Assembly: GCA_949752745.1 (NCBI GenBank)
Contig: OX457031.1
Location: 41,823,502-41,887,501 of the forward strand
Direction of reading: 5' to 3'
DNA from: Protula sp. h YS-2021
Lineage: Eukaryota > Annelida > Polychaeta > Sabellida > Serpulidae
Length of the DNA stretch: 64,000 bases
Part shown: in pieces, positions 33,688 to 45,389 of the stretch
Numbering within the stretch: position 1 is the stretch's first letter
How the letters are laid out: each line of letters begins with the position of its first letter
The notes under the pieces: model-generated
What the model was told of the DNA's origin: nothing
Seen by the model: the letters and a program-made list of their open reading frames with translations, nothing else
Databases searched by the model: none
Position numbers and translations under genes: made by a program

Positions 33688-34745
33688 AAAAGAAAGGTTT
33701 CTCGAATAGAGTAGTGGATAAAATGGTTAGTAGTCATAAACAATCCACAGCTAAGGTGTACAGAGCCCAGTGGAATAAATTTGCCTCGTGGTGTACCAAA
33801 TCGAAAATAGATCCATTCCAGGCATCCCCACCAGTCGTGGCCGATTTTCTGGACTATCTATTTACGGACGAACATTTAAAAGTAGGTTCAATAGAGGGAT
33901 ATAGGGCAGCCATAGGATCTAAACTCAAAGCTTCCACAGGCTATGACCCAGGAGAAGACTCCGCCCTGTCACAATTGATCAGACACTTTAAAGTGAATTC
34001 CCCCCCCAGTACGCCCACAGTGGCAAAATGGGATCTGTCACTAGTTCTTCGCTTTCTTCAAAGACCTGACATTTTTGACGAATCTGTAATATCAGCTAAA
34101 AATGCCACCTTAAGGTTCACCTTTCTTTTGGCGTTGGCATCAGGCAAACGAAGAAGTGAAATTCATGCCTTAGACAGAACAGTGAGTAAGGAAAACGGGA
34201 CTTGGGATAAGGTATTCCTCGTACCAAGGGCGGGATTTATGGGCAAAACACATATCAAAACTCACGGGATGGGCACATTTGATCATATAGCCCTACCGTC
34301 CCTACCCGAAGAACACAACCTGGAAGATCGGGTGTCTTTGTGCCCCGTACAAGCACTACGACAGTATTTAGTCATTTCGGAGACATATCGGTCATCAGGT
34401 CAAAAAGCCTTGATCATTTCCCACATGCCGAATTTCAATAAGGACATCTCCAAACAAACGATTTCTCGTTACATTAAAGAGGTCATTATCACAGCCTATG
34501 AAGGGTCACAGTCTGATACCAATCTCCTGTCAGAGTTGAACGTTAAAGCCCATCAAATAAGACAGGTGGCAAATTCACTTAGGGCTTTACGCAATGTGTC
34601 ATTTTCTGAAATCCTCAAAACGGGATGCTGGGTTTCACCAAACTCTTTTATCAAATATTACCTAAAAGATTTTTCCCAAGATGAGATCTCCGGGATTTAT
34701 TCGGTGGCTCCTTTTATAGCGGCAGAATCAACATTTAAGGCTTAA
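33640..34745 (+). CDS. DIRS tyrosine recombinase, copy B
   Basis: Recombinase with core-binding KQSTAKVYRAQWNKF, catalytic Arg in SGKRRSEIHAL, HxxR box HQIR and Tyr in IKYYLKDF. It is -1 relative to RNase H, as in copy A. The open frame continues upstream through pol. It ends earlier than copy A's after PFIAAE. It overlaps the last codons of pol. Confidence 0.88.
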
Positions 34746-34866
34746 TTTTTGTTCTGTTAACAGACCGGTCACCCCTAGACCGAAAAGCAAGGGCAAACAG
34801 AAAGGTGGACCATCCAAGGGTCGAGGCGGCTATCAACATAAGTTCAAGAATAACCGCACCTCCTGA
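34745..34866 (+). CDS. Putative alternative Gag C-terminal exon, Lys/Gly/Arg-rich (copy B)
   Basis: The acceptor TTCTGTTAACAG (CAG 34761-34763) precedes an open stretch 34764-34866 coding about 33 basic residues with core KSKGKQKGG. The first base completes an Arg codon with the gag-stop donor at 31656. Its frame relative to the recombinase (+1) differs from copy A (+2), so readthrough from the recombinase is unlikely. Confidence 0.5.
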
Positions 34867-35899
34867 TGGACCACAACCGCTTCTAGAGACATTTAGCCAC
34901 GACTCACAGCGAAGTTTTCTTTCGATCCCATATTTTTGGGACCAAGACAGTTTATGCTTTCGTACCATATTCAAGAGTCTGTTGTAAGGTACCGTCACTG
35001 TAGCAGGGATTTTCCTTCTTCAGGGCTGATTATGTAACCCCTTTTTCTAGTTATTACTAAGAAAAAGAGGGGGGGGAGAACAGAGACAGACATCTCTTCT
35101 CCTTACCCGGTCCGATATAGTCTAGCCTCACTTGATCCCATGAAGAAGGTATCCCATTCCTACAGTGACCATACCATGAGTACCGTAAGTACCATTTTCT
35201 GGGACTGATCCCATATGCAAATTGTGACAGTTCTCAACAATTTATAATTCTGTGATTACACCTTCACCCTGTGGGTGTGTAGTAATTTTTAATTTTATGA
35301 TTAAGGTGTTTATTATCAGTATTTTCACTTATGCTAGAGATCGTGACAATACTTCAATTTGTGTTCCATTTATGTGTTCAGGCCTTAAGGCCAGCATGCT
35401 TTTACTGGCACAGACGGAGCTAATTTCCTCTGTGTTAAGAATTTTATTTTACGTAAATCAGGTTTTGGATTTACTACTTTTAAATAAATTTTTTAAGGTC
35501 AATAAAGTTGATTTACTATTGTACCTTTTGCATGATATTACATAGCATCAGAGTATCCCAGGTCGGGCTCCATCCAGTGGGAGGCAGGCGGGGGATGGAT
35601 AAGATACTCATTCAAACGGTTCGTTTGTTGGTCAATTTAGCTTGGTACTACGTTGGAGTCCTTTGACTGTTAGTACTACTCTTTGTTATTCTTTGTCAAT
35701 GGATCGGGAGTGCCCCTCTCGACTTTTTGTTGGAAGAATAGTAAAAGCGGAACATAGTTTGAGTCTTTTATTTTTTCTCTCACTTTGTTCCCTTATGTCC
35801 AAGGACATTGCACTCTGTCGAGTATACAGCACAATTCGCGTAATTATTTATCAATTTTTCAACAGAATGGCAGGCTCCCCTTCTCCGGACTTTAGTCCC
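34867..35899 (+). other. 3' noncoding region of DIRS copy B
   Basis: Contains a potential hairpin (CCCCTTTTTCT / AAGAAAAAGAGGGG) leading into eight G at 35069-35076, several CCCAT motifs near 35128-35215, and AATAAA at 35483-35488 and 35501-35506, which may serve polyadenylation. No gene seen. Confidence 0.5.
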
Positions 35900-36009
35900 A
35901 TCTAAAGTGGAGATAAGCGAATTTAAAGCTTTTACGAAGTAAAACTATCGTTTTATTTTCGTAAAACGCGCTTTTACGAGTAAAAGCGCAATTCGCGTTC
36001 TCCACTTTA
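35900..36009 (+). repeat. Internal complementary region of DIRS copy B
   Basis: Complement of the left end (AAGCTTTTACGAAGTAAAAC) followed by the complement of the right end (GTTTTATTTTCGTAAAACGC), as expected for a circle junction. Confidence 0.9.
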
Positions 36010-36069
36010 GCCTATCTTCCCTCCCAGCCAACCCGCAACAAGCCTGGGTGCGTTGTCACCATTTTTTGG

Positions 36070-36305
36070 GCTTGAAGGGAATGATTGATGTCTTCGAATG
36101 ACGTAAGTCTTATCGTTCTCGCTTGCTGATTGGCTGGAGATGGAGGGAAACAGGAGGGAGAGTAGAGGGACCATTCTATTCACAAGCAAAAATTTCATTT
36201 TTATTTGCGTGGTATTATTTACCGGAAGGGAACCCATCTAAAGTGGAGAACGCGAATTGCGCTTTTACTCGTAAAAGCGCGTTTTACGAAAATAAAACGA
36301 TAGTT
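36070..36305 (+). repeat. Right inverted terminal repeat of DIRS copy B
   Basis: Inverted copy of 28285-28460, with outer bases matching the complement of the ICR's second half. Ends at CGATAGTT. Confidence 0.9.
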
Positions 36306-37480
36306 AAATCTGCTTATTTTCTTTAACACTTAGTAGAAGAGTAGTGTCGCTCCACTTGTTCATTCCAATTGTCAGAAGAACTAACTGAATAGTAATGGTA
36401 ATCGAAACAGAAAATGGAAAGAAAGAGGGAAACATAATTGTATAAATCTTGTTGAAGGATAATTATGTGGTATTGGGTCCCTCACCCTTATTGATTGTAT
36501 AGCAATTATAAGCCCACCCTTAGTTTCTACACTTTTAGGCGTGGGATTCTGTATTTTTTTTTTTTTGGGGGGGGGGGGAGGAAGGGGGGTACTAAACGAA
36601 AAAAGATTTTTTCTTCATAAACTTCATTCATCTTTCAGTTCAAATAATTTTAACGGGCCTACATTTCCAGATAGCGGGATAATTCTGTGTTTTGAATTCA
36701 AGCTGACCAGTTTCACCACTTTCAGTGAAATTGACCATTCGGTTCAATTAATCTCAAGCATTTTGGGCTATGATTTAATGATGCTTTCAAAAAAAATATA
36801 CTGGGAAACTGAGATGTCGAGAATCTTCACTACCTCTGCAAAATTGACAGGTAAACACCGAGGAGGTATGGGGGGCAGATTGGGTTCATTACCAGCAATG
36901 ATATATTCAACTCAATCTATCACACGTGTATACTGAGTTATATATTCGTATAATTTCTTGTCATCAATTAAAATAATTTACCAGCAAGCATTCCTGACTA
37001 GCCATTTCAAGAGGTTCTGTGCTTAACGTGCCTTTTTGTCAAGGCGAGCTTTTCTATTCGGTGGTTCAACAAATCATAGAAGTAAGGTAAAGCCTGTGTA
37101 TTAGGGACAACTAACTGACTGAGCCTTTTTGTCTCTGCTAGGGAGGTGTCCCTAACAGACAGGTAGATCCTTTGTTTGAGGAACAAAAAAAAATAACCAA
37201 CCATAATAAAATCTTTATTTCTTTGTTTGTTTCTCATTTTTATCATGTTTTCCTTTTTTTATATACACCTACCCCTTCCCAGAAAAACTTTGAAGCCGAA
37301 TGGTATAATGCGTTCTGAAGTTGTCGAGCCAGCCATTTGAAGCTTTAAAGTCGTCTAAACCAAACTGTTGACGAAAAAGAGCGCTTTCTCCTGTAGCAGT
37401 GAATTATATATTAGTAGAGGGGGTATCCGTCGTCTGTATGTATGTATGTGTTTATGTATTATGTATGTATGTAAACTTTT
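36306..37480. other. NAT intron 2 sequence, mostly unidentified
   Basis: A T run followed by a G run lies at about 36551-36577. GTATTAGGGACAACT...AGGTGTCCCTAACAG at about 37096-37158 resembles pogo/Tigger ends seen at 15504. A TATG repeat is at about 37434-37472. No gene found. Confidence 0.45.
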
Positions 37481-38860
37481 ACTTAAAATGCTTCTTCTCC
37501 TTCAGTTTTGATTGGATGTCTTTCACATTGTCAACGAATGTTCTGTAGACACGCCTGTGTTGAAAAATTATTTTTATGGCGATACCCCAAAAATTCGCCA
37601 AATTTGATTGTTAGTATTCAAAATGCTTCTTCTCCCACAACATTAATCAGATTTTCTTTAAATTTGTAAGAATATTTTTAGGTAGGCCTCTTGAAATATT
37701 ACTTCATTTGGAGATCCACCTAATATTGACTGAATGGGGGCGTTTTTTAATTTTTTTTGCGTCCAGTTTTCAAAATGCTTCTTCTCTCACAATTTTGATT
37801 GGATTCCTTTTCAAGTTTGAAGTATTGTTTTCTAGACAGGTCTCAATTGAAAAATAACCTTTTTTTGGCGATTTGCCAAAAATTGGCTAAATTGGGGCAT
37901 TTTTTAATATTCAATTTTCAAAATGTTTCTTCTCTCACAATTTTGATCAGATTTTCTTAAAATTTTGTACGACAGGTAGGCCTCTCTTAAAAAAACCTTT
38001 TTTAGCGATCTGCTAAATATTGGCTAAATTTGGCCCTTTTTCTCCCACAATTTTGATTGGATTCCTTTTCAATTTTATATCTCTGTTCTCTCTTGAAAAG
38101 TTGCTTTTTTGGCGATCCGCTAAAAACTGATTAAATAGGGGTGCATTTTTTTAATTCACTGATAACCAATTTTCAAAATAATTCATCTCCGACAATTTAG
38201 ATCGGATTCTCTTCCAATTTTGTACTACTGTTCTCTTGATATTTATCTGTTAAAATTTACTTGTTTTGGCGATCGATCAAGAATTGGCCATTCTTTAACT
38301 TATTGGTAGCCACTTTTTAAAATACTTCTTCAACCACAATTTGGATCGGCCTCGTTTTCAATTTTGCGCGATAGTTCTGTTGATGATTCTCTCTTGAAAA
38401 AATTACTTTTTTAGCCATCAGCAAATCAACCAAATGGCGGGGCCCGGGGCATTTATAATTTTTCGATAGCTAATTTTCAAAATGCTTCTTCTCCCACAGT
38501 TTTGATCGGATTGTCTTCAAATCTTGAATAAATGTTTACTAGGTAGGCCTCTCGTAAAAATTTGCTTTTTTGGCGATCAACTACAAATTCACCAAATGGA
38601 GGGCATTTTTAAATTGTTTGGTAGCCAATTTTGAAAACGCTTCTGCTCCCACAATTTGGACCGTTTCTTTTCAATTTTGCTCGATTGTTCCCTATATGGT
38701 TCTCTCTTGAAAAGTTCCTTTTTTGGGCGATTCGTCAAAAATTGACATAAAAGGGGTTTAATTTATTAATAGCCAATTTCTGAAATGCTTCTTCCACACT
38801 TTTGACTGGATTCCTTTATAAATTTGTACGATTTTTCTACAGCCTGGTTTAGCAATATGA
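37480..38860. repeat. Diverged satellite, about 150-bp units, about 9 copies
   Basis: Units share AAAATGCTTCTTCTCCCAC, AATTTTGATCGGATT, a TTGGCGAT box and AAAAATTGGC. Spacing of the CTTCTTCTC box is about 139-155. It resembles the array at 51.1-52.3 kb. Confidence 0.8.
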
Positions 38861-39040
38861 CCACTTTTTTGCGACCATACAAGCCGATTTATACGTGATT
38901 TAATAGATCGCGGTTGGTCACAATGTCCCTGGACCTTCTTGCTTTTTTTCATTTTACATGTTAGATTTGTCATTTGTGATTGTGAAAATAAATCAGTATA
39001 ACAATAACAAAAATCATACTTTTCGAAAAAAAAATCTAAG

Positions 39041-39140
39041 TGGTGGCACCGATGACACGTTGGTGGCCCTGAGGCCCGGTTGGTGGTACTGAGGAATCGG
39101 TGGTGGTAATGAGCACCCGGCAGTGGTAGTGAGGACCCGA
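39041..39140. repeat. Short tandem repeat, about 22 bp
   Basis: About five imperfect units of the type GGTGGTACTGAGGACCCG. Confidence 0.65.
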
Positions 39141-39177
39141 TTATCAGTGAGAATAACCCGTTATAATAATCACAAAA

Positions 39178-39715
39178 CTATCTTTTTATTTCGTAAAACG
39201 CTTTTTTACGAGTAAAAGCGTAGTACGCGTTCTTTAAGTTGGGAATCGATTTTTTATCCTACATCCTACAGGCGCAAAATGTAAATAAACATTGCAAAAA
39301 TTACCTTATTGGACAATAATGGAAACAATCGAGTGTTTAAGACTGAGTTACAACAAAGTAACCAATTCCTTTTTTATCTCAGTGCCCTATCATCCCACTC
39401 CCCGTCCAAGCGGGTTTGAAGTGAGATGGATAAGGACGGGTAACCGAAGGTCTAAAGGTGGAGAACTCGAACTAGGCTTTTCTCCTAAAATTACCTTATT
39501 GGACAATAAAGGAAACAATCGAGCGTTTAAGACTGAGTTACAACAAAGTAACCAATTCCTTTTTTATCTCAGTGCCCTATCATCCCACTCCCCGTCCAAG
39601 CGGGTTTGAAGTGAGATGGATAAGGACGGGTAACCGAAGGTCTAAAGGTGGAGAACTCGAACTAGGCTTTTCTCCTAAAAAGCGTTTTAAAAAATAAAAC
39701 GACAGATTTATTTCG
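39178..39715 (+). mobile_element. DIRS 3'-end remnant (ICR-like plus right-end-like)
   Basis: 39178-39240 resembles the second half of a DIRS ICR (TTTTATTTCGTAAAACGC, ACGAGTAAAAGCG). 39640-39710 resembles a DIRS right end (GGTGGAGAACTCG... AAATAAAACGACAG). Between them a segment of about 192 bases is tandemly duplicated (39296-39487, 39488-39679). No coding sequence remains. Confidence 0.6.
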
Positions 39716-40554
39716 CAACAGCTAACGTTCGCTTATCTCCTCCTCTACACGATATTAGAAACTGGCGTTGGGGTAAAACCGCTTTGGCATACCTCTTGTA
39801 GAAAAGTTCTTTCAATGCAAACTACATTTTTACCAATAAGTGCATTTTTCGAGGGAAATAAAAGACATCAAAGTACCTTTGAGGTCTTTTAATGTGTGTT
39901 TACCGAGTTAACAATCTCAATGCACAATACCATATATTACTGAAAGGTGAAATTAATTATATTGAAAGAATCATAGGTAAAACCCATATCGGTGGAGCCA
40001 TATCCAGGATGGCTCCAGCGCTGCCATATTTTACCATGAGGAGGCTCCGACCACATGAGTGGAGTAATTCATTTGGAGTGACTCTACCCATAGGGGTCCA
40101 AGTGACTAATGGGTATAGCCTTGTGGGAACAGCCATTACCCGAATAGCTCTAGCGATTTGCTTACTTGGTTCCCCCACCCCTTCTTCGAAAGGTGATGGA
40201 CTAGAACCTCGTAAATAACTACATATGTATGCACACACAATCACAGTTGAAGTGACCCGACTAAGACAATATATGTATACTGCTATGTATACTGCTAGGA
40301 TACTGCTATGACCAGAAGTACTCATGTGTCTGACTAATATTTTCCTCCAATCTCCCACGGATGGTACGCCTAACCGATGTTGTGCTACGTACATACTAAC
40401 CGACTAGTGTACGGTTATCTTAACATAAAATAATATCCTTCATTAAAGTTAAATCACACGATCTCTAGAAATAAACAGTCTGTACACTAATTAGTCCTAG
40501 AGATCAACTCAAAATCTAGTAACTGAAAAGTGAAATAAATCGCAGAATTTTATT
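39716..40554. other. Unidentified intron sequence
   Basis: No gene. The stretch 39975-40210 is richer in GC, with GGCTCC and CCCATA motifs reminiscent of DIRS noncoding DNA, but this is weak. Confidence 0.35.
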
Positions 40555-40559
40555 AAGAG

Positions 40560-41746
40560 CATGGAGAGACATATCTGGGAAGTTTATGGATTAGAGAATT
40601 GGCAAATAGATGCAGGTAGAGGGGATTTCCCCTGTCAACTGATGAATAGGTGCCTCCTTGCTTGCGGAGATAATGCTGCTGTTGATTGGTCCAGCATCAC
40701 GTTTATTCACCTGTTTTTCAACCTGGGATGCAGTTGGGTAATTGCTAAGTACACAGCTCTTAGGTCTAGCCAATTTACATGTTTGAATTTTAAGGGGGAG
40801 TCAGGTGCCCTTCCACAGCTTTCCTTTGAGTAGAAACCCTATCCTTTGGACGAGGCGTTTGTCTGAATTGACAGCAAGGGGTGGTAGGCCCAGATGGATA
40901 ACCCCAAGATAGGCATTCTGTGGATAACCACCATTGCTGGTCTTGGATTGCTTTTGAGGGGATGGCCACTAGCCTGTGATGACTCCTTCTACGGCCGAGT
41001 TTACTGGCCTTTGCATTCGTCTGTAGTGTAGTATGCCGAGTTGGACAGTCTTTTCTGTGGTTGCCTGTAGTCCCAGTAGAGATTCCGTTTGGGCAAGCTT
41101 CATGTGCTGATACGGAGTGATGTCTCGTATAGCTAAGATAATTCTGGCCCATCTCTCTTTTGTTGGGTAGGCTCTGTATCCAAGTATCACTTCTCTCCCC
41201 GAAAGGCCATATGCTGCCTGGGCACAAGTTCTAATTTTACCAAATTGACTATGAAGCCCGAAGCGTCTGAGACGCCTGACAATGTGTTTTGGAGCTTTGG
41301 AACAGGGAGGCACTGTAATGTATCTGTCTATGTTGTCTGTCTTGAATGGAAGGAAATAGCTCTTTCGAAGCCAGTTGAATACTCGACACGGGCCTCCATT
41401 TCTACCCAGACTTAACCAGCCTTGGTGGCCTAGCGCCCATCACGAGACTGGAAGATCGTGAGTTCAAATCTAGCCTTCCTCCTACGGGCCAGGAGTTCAG
41501 TAGCTCCCTCATATACTGCAGTAAAAGAATGGCATCGCCTGCAAAGGAGTCCTTCATCTCCATTACTGTGAGGCATGATGGCTGGTAGCACTGCCCTCCT
41601 GTTGCCTCTGTCTCTCGGCTAAGGGAAGTGGTGCGCGACTGAGGTGCAGGCCTTTCCCTTTTGTGCTGCTTCTTGAAACGACCCCTAGAGGAAGTAGTTC
41701 TCTCACAGGGCCGTCTAGGCAAGATATCAGCTTTAAGTCGTGGCAT
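40560..41746 (-). pseudogene. pol fragments of relic C
   Basis: Frames 41402-41746 (RT N-terminus) and 40969-41313 (RT thumb-like part, AQTESLLGLQATTEKTV), then RNase H remnants. A large part of RT including the active site is deleted. Confidence 0.7.
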
Positions 41747-41949
41747 GAAGCTCTTTTTTTCATGGTGACATTCTCTTACGTCTCGAATAGGGAGAATTGA
41801 CTCAAAATGCTGGAATGTCTTAACTCCCTATCTCCTTTGACCGAGGACGAGCTAGGTTTTAGGGTCTTTTTCCGAGTCTGGTTTTACTCTGGGCATCTAC
41901 ACTGTTCCTTTGGCGGGTTGCTCTTTGTCCGCAGATCTATACGTTGCAG

Positions 41950-42695
41950 ATCTCATTCCCGTTGCTTGGATGGGCTGAGTTACGCCATGATTTTGCACTC
42001 ATCCGAGTTCATTTGCTGGAATTCTCTCTGCCTGGGAGCCATGGTATAACTCCGGCACTAGTGGTCAGAGCCAGAAACGACTCCTGCTCTGGCTCTTCAC
42101 TTAGAGGGTTCAGCCGAATTGGAGGCTCCTCTTTGTTTGCGTAGGAGATGTACGCTTCTTTAATTACATCTCTGAACGGTATATCCTCCGGCGAAATTCG
42201 CGTCGTCTCTCGAGGGAGATATCCTGGGACCGTAGGGTTATGGGAGAGATTGGTGTGGATTGGGCTCCTACGTGCGGGCGCTGGGTCTCTTCAATACTGC
42301 TGTCTTTTTTATCTGATCGCTAGCCGGATAATCCCTTAGGCGCAGTACCCCTTGTGGATAGATGTCAACAGGAGGGTTGCGATGAGGCCAGGCGCCTCTC
42401 AATGCCCCTCTGTCCTCTGTGTCTACCTTAAATACGGTCTTTGAAGACACGGAGCAATTCAGCTTAGCCTTTTTGCCTAGCCGGAACTCAGTTAGCTGAG
42501 TTTCCTCTTATGCTAGAGCCGGCGAAGATTCTGGCAGAGGCGCATCCATAGATGCAGAAACAGCCTTCTGTTTTCTGCGTTTTTGCATCTCTGATTCTTC
42601 AAACACTTTGTCTGTAACGCCTTCCACTCCGTATGAGAGCGGTAGTCACATTCAATGCATGTCTTCTGCTCCTCGCATAGTACTAATCCTACCAC
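41950..42695 (-). pseudogene. gag fragments of relic C
   Basis: Broken frames in several phases: LVLCEEQKTCIECDYRSHTEW, then LRGAW, then an EDIPFRDVIKE-like piece and LALTTSAG. These align in order with gag of copies A and B. Confidence 0.7.
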
Positions 42696-42700
42696 AGACC

Positions 42701-43260
42701 GTCACTTGTCGCAGTGGAGGTTGCTAATAAACGATGGATGGCCTTGTGCACTGAGCCTTCTGTTTCTGCCATGTTTGTAACAGAAAGTTGCGCTATCATG
42801 CAACAATCCCTTCTTGCTTGCTCCTGTTCTACCCTTTTTTCCCATTTACACTTGACTAGATAAGGGGACAGGCACGACCTCGGGGCGAGTACAGCCAACA
42901 GAGATAACCCTCGTGGGTGGCGATTCGTGGGTAGAATCACAAGGGAATACCAACCCTTGCTTACCCTCCTACCAAAGTGGGTAGAGCCACTTTGCTCTTT
43001 CCTACAAATCGGTGCATCTACCCAAATGGACATTGCCACCTAATGCCCTGACAAACCCACAAGGGGAGAGAATGACAGTAACCCCGTGAATCTAGCTAGA
43101 AACGTAAAAACCCAATCGACGCTCAGTCACAGCAGCTCCGTCAAGCCAATGGCGTTAGGGTTACGTGGAGCGGTGTAGAGCCAAGGCAACGAGAGAACTT
43201 ACAAGCGCCACCGCCTGTCTCCCCAACACCAGTCTGATTGACATAGCTCCTAGTATCTCC
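42701..43260 (-). other. Likely decayed leader of relic C
   Basis: No gene found. Several GGGTGG/CCACCC and GGGTAG inverted motifs occur (42890-43020), recalling the motif-rich leaders of A and B. Assignment is by position only. Confidence 0.3.
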
Positions 43261-43437
43261 CGGACGCGAATTTTACCGAAGGACATTCCGTTCAGAGATG
43301 TGATTAAAGAATTTACACGTCTGGAGGGGGTAGACGCGTGAAACCTTCACCCCGATAAGGAGAAGCCCCCTCCAATGGGTTGATGCCGCAGAGTGAAGCG
43401 CCAGAACAAGAGGCATTTCTGGCTCTGATCACTAGTG
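43261..43437 (+). pseudogene. DIRS gag fragment, plus strand
   Basis: Encodes KDIPFRDVIKEFTRLEGVDA, a stop, then pieces up to EAFLALITSA. This corresponds to the same part of gag as VPFRDAIQEIARL in copy A. It abuts an opposite-strand gag piece. Confidence 0.6.
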
Positions 43438-44011
43438 CGTCAATCTTCTTAAATTCATTAGAACAGGCAGTGACTGCATTCGCGATACCCTCACTCGTAG
43501 AAAGTGCAATAAACGAATCCTGATGGGAAAGCTTAGTCTTGGATGTCGTCCGGATGGTGGGATCATCTTTATCCAGACAAGGTGTGCCGCAAGAGACGTT
43601 AGCGAGCCGGGCTGTTTCTTTGATAGTACCTCTGAAAGGTACATCCTCGGTACAATAGTGGAAAGAAGCTACGGAAGGGCTAGTGTTTTCACCCGGTGGC
43701 GTGAGGTTCGGAGGAGAAGGAGTCCTGACAGGACGCTTGCCTGCTGCCGCCGGGTCTCTAAACAGACGTTGGCCCCAGTCTACTTCCCGCAAGGGCAATC
43801 TCGAATATGAAAGATGGGAGGACTCGTCCGTTTCATCCTCTGTCTCTTCCGATTCCAATCCTGGACCGTCCGAGTCTTCCTCTGTAAATTGTCGAAGCTC
43901 GGTCTCTGATGTGCGCTGTTTCCCTTGACGATGTGTAAATCTAACACCCCTTACTGAACGGCATGGAGGCCAGAGCAGAAGCGTGAGTCTGGATAAGTTC
44001 GTCATCGTCAT
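43438..44011 (-). pseudogene. DIRS gag fragment, minus strand
   Basis: A 190-codon frame matches the gag middle region: LPLREVDWGQRLFRDPAAAG, TEDVPFRGTIKETARL, then in frame HQDSFIALSTSEGIANAV and NEFKKID. It is better preserved than relic C and is uninterrupted across the site where copy A has its frameshift. Confidence 0.7.
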
Positions 44012-44054
44012 CCAGATTCAACGCAACGAATAACAAAGATCACAGAAAATATGT

Positions 44055-44480
44055 CGACAAGTATGAAACAGTGCAAAAGCCTTCCTGTAACCATGAGGAT
44101 CGGTGCAACCACGTTCCAATACTCTGCCATTTTGCCTGGTTTTATGCCTCTAAAGGTTTACATTAACACAGAATGTGATTTTCTTTGTATCTTGGGTCCG
44201 AAGAAAACTCTGGGATGCAGAAATGCGTTTTAACATGCAAAAAGCTCTCCTGCCACCCTCCAGTGCTCTGATGCCATCCCGAGGCTCTGATGTCACCTCA
44301 ACCCAATACTCTCCCATTTTGCCTATTGATGTGTATATAAGTTTTTCATTTAGCGAAGAATGTGATTGTCTTCCTCTCTTAGGTCAAAAGAAAGCTTTGG
44401 AAAGCAGAAATCCGTATAAAAATACAAAAAGCTCTCCTGCCACCCCGCAGGGCTCTGATACCACCCCAATGGTCGTCGCC
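44055..44480. repeat. Two diverged tandem units of about 200 bp
   Basis: Both units contain CAATACTCT(G/C)CCATTTTGCCT, then GAATGTGATT.TCTT and AAAAAGCTCTCCTGCCACC. Function unknown. Confidence 0.6.
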
Positions 44481-44605
44481 GCTTGGGGTGGCATGTGAGA
44501 AAAGGCGATGGCAACTTTGCCTGTAAACACGAGTAAACAGTAAAATTCACTTCACCGTTTTTCGAACGAATGTAAAATGTTTTCACATCAAGGTTTTCAG
44601 CCTCA

Positions 44606-44791
44606 TTAATCTGGTTCAAATAAACCTCTTTCTTTTTCAACATGATTGCAATTTTGGTCAAACTTATCCACTAACTGTCTTACACTTTCTCCCTTACTAC
44701 TTTTGATAATTTGCACCTTTTCTGAAAGCGACAATTCATTTCTCTTTCTTTTATTCCTCCCATATTTCAATTTCAGTTGCTTTTTTGACAA
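44606..44791 (-). pseudogene. pogo/Tigger transposase N-terminal fragment
   Basis: The frame holds KRKRNELSLSEKVQIIKSS and GESVRQLVDKF, similar to the fragment at 15556-15762. The catalytic part is missing. Confidence 0.6.
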
Positions 44792-44820
44792 CAGACTTAG
44801 CCCAGAACTCGCCTTTTGAT

Positions 44821-45389
44821 TTCTAGGCGATTCTTGCCCAAGTCGTTTCGTACCTAATTAAATAATTCGTACCCGAATTGGTTTGTCGATTCAGACCCAA
44901 AAAGCAGTCGATTCGTACCCACATTCTTGGTCGATTCGTACCCAATTGCTGATTTATTTGTTTAGAGCATATTCTAACTGAACGTCAAAAACATAAACCA
45001 TTCAAAAGCTTGTTCCTGACCCACTGTCCCCACCTTTAAGTAAAAAACAAGTATAAAATGACTCTTTCTTTTTATTTCATTCACCATCTTCGGTCTTTCT
45101 TACAACTACACTTCAATCTAATTTTGATTTTTGAAGACTCATATTTTTTTAATATTGCACAATTAAATTCACAAATAAAACTGAGCCATAAAACGGTATT
45201 TAGTTGATATTCACCATTTTTATATTTCACAAATAACCTAAATTAGACATAATCAGATTTGCGTAACTGAACTGAATAATTCAATTCTTTGAAAGTACGA
45301 ATCGACCAACCAATTTGGGTACCAAGCATCTAAATTGGGTACGAAACGACTTGGATATGAAACGACTTGGGAACAATCTACCAGATACC
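44821..45389. mobile_element. MITE with 11-bp direct repeats, Mutator-like
   Basis: 569 bases bounded by direct repeats CGCCTTTTGAT (44810-44820 and 45390-45400). The ends are inverted and share CCCAAGTCGTTTC. Subterminal copies of GATTCGTACCCA or its complement recur. A 9-11 bp target duplication with long inverted ends fits Mutator-like elements. No gene inside. Confidence 0.65.

Larger units (their letters stand above)
28246..36305 (+). mobile_element. DIRS1-like tyrosine-recombinase retrotransposon, copy B
   Basis: 8.06 kb, with the same layout as copy A but clearly a different subfamily: the terminal repeats and leader differ, while proteins are similar through most of RT and recombinase. 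It lies in NAT intron 2 in the same orientation as the gene. One-base frameshifts interrupt gag (near 29900) and pol (a C run at 32949-32956). The recombinase is open. No target duplication is apparent. Confidence 0.93.
40555..42700 (-). mobile_element. Degenerate DIRS relic C (minus strand)
   Basis: Reading leftward: gag N-terminal cysteine cluster (about 42695-42513), gag middle (ALRGAW near 42410) and gag EDIPFRDVIKEAY (near 42200), then the RT start (SWPVGGRLD near 41480), RT end (TESLLGLQATTEKTVQLG near 41050), RNase H (NWLDLRAVYLA near 40760) and a short FANSLIHKLPRYVSPC methyltransferase-like piece at 40570. Many stops and frameshifts. The YLDD region is missing. Confidence 0.75.
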
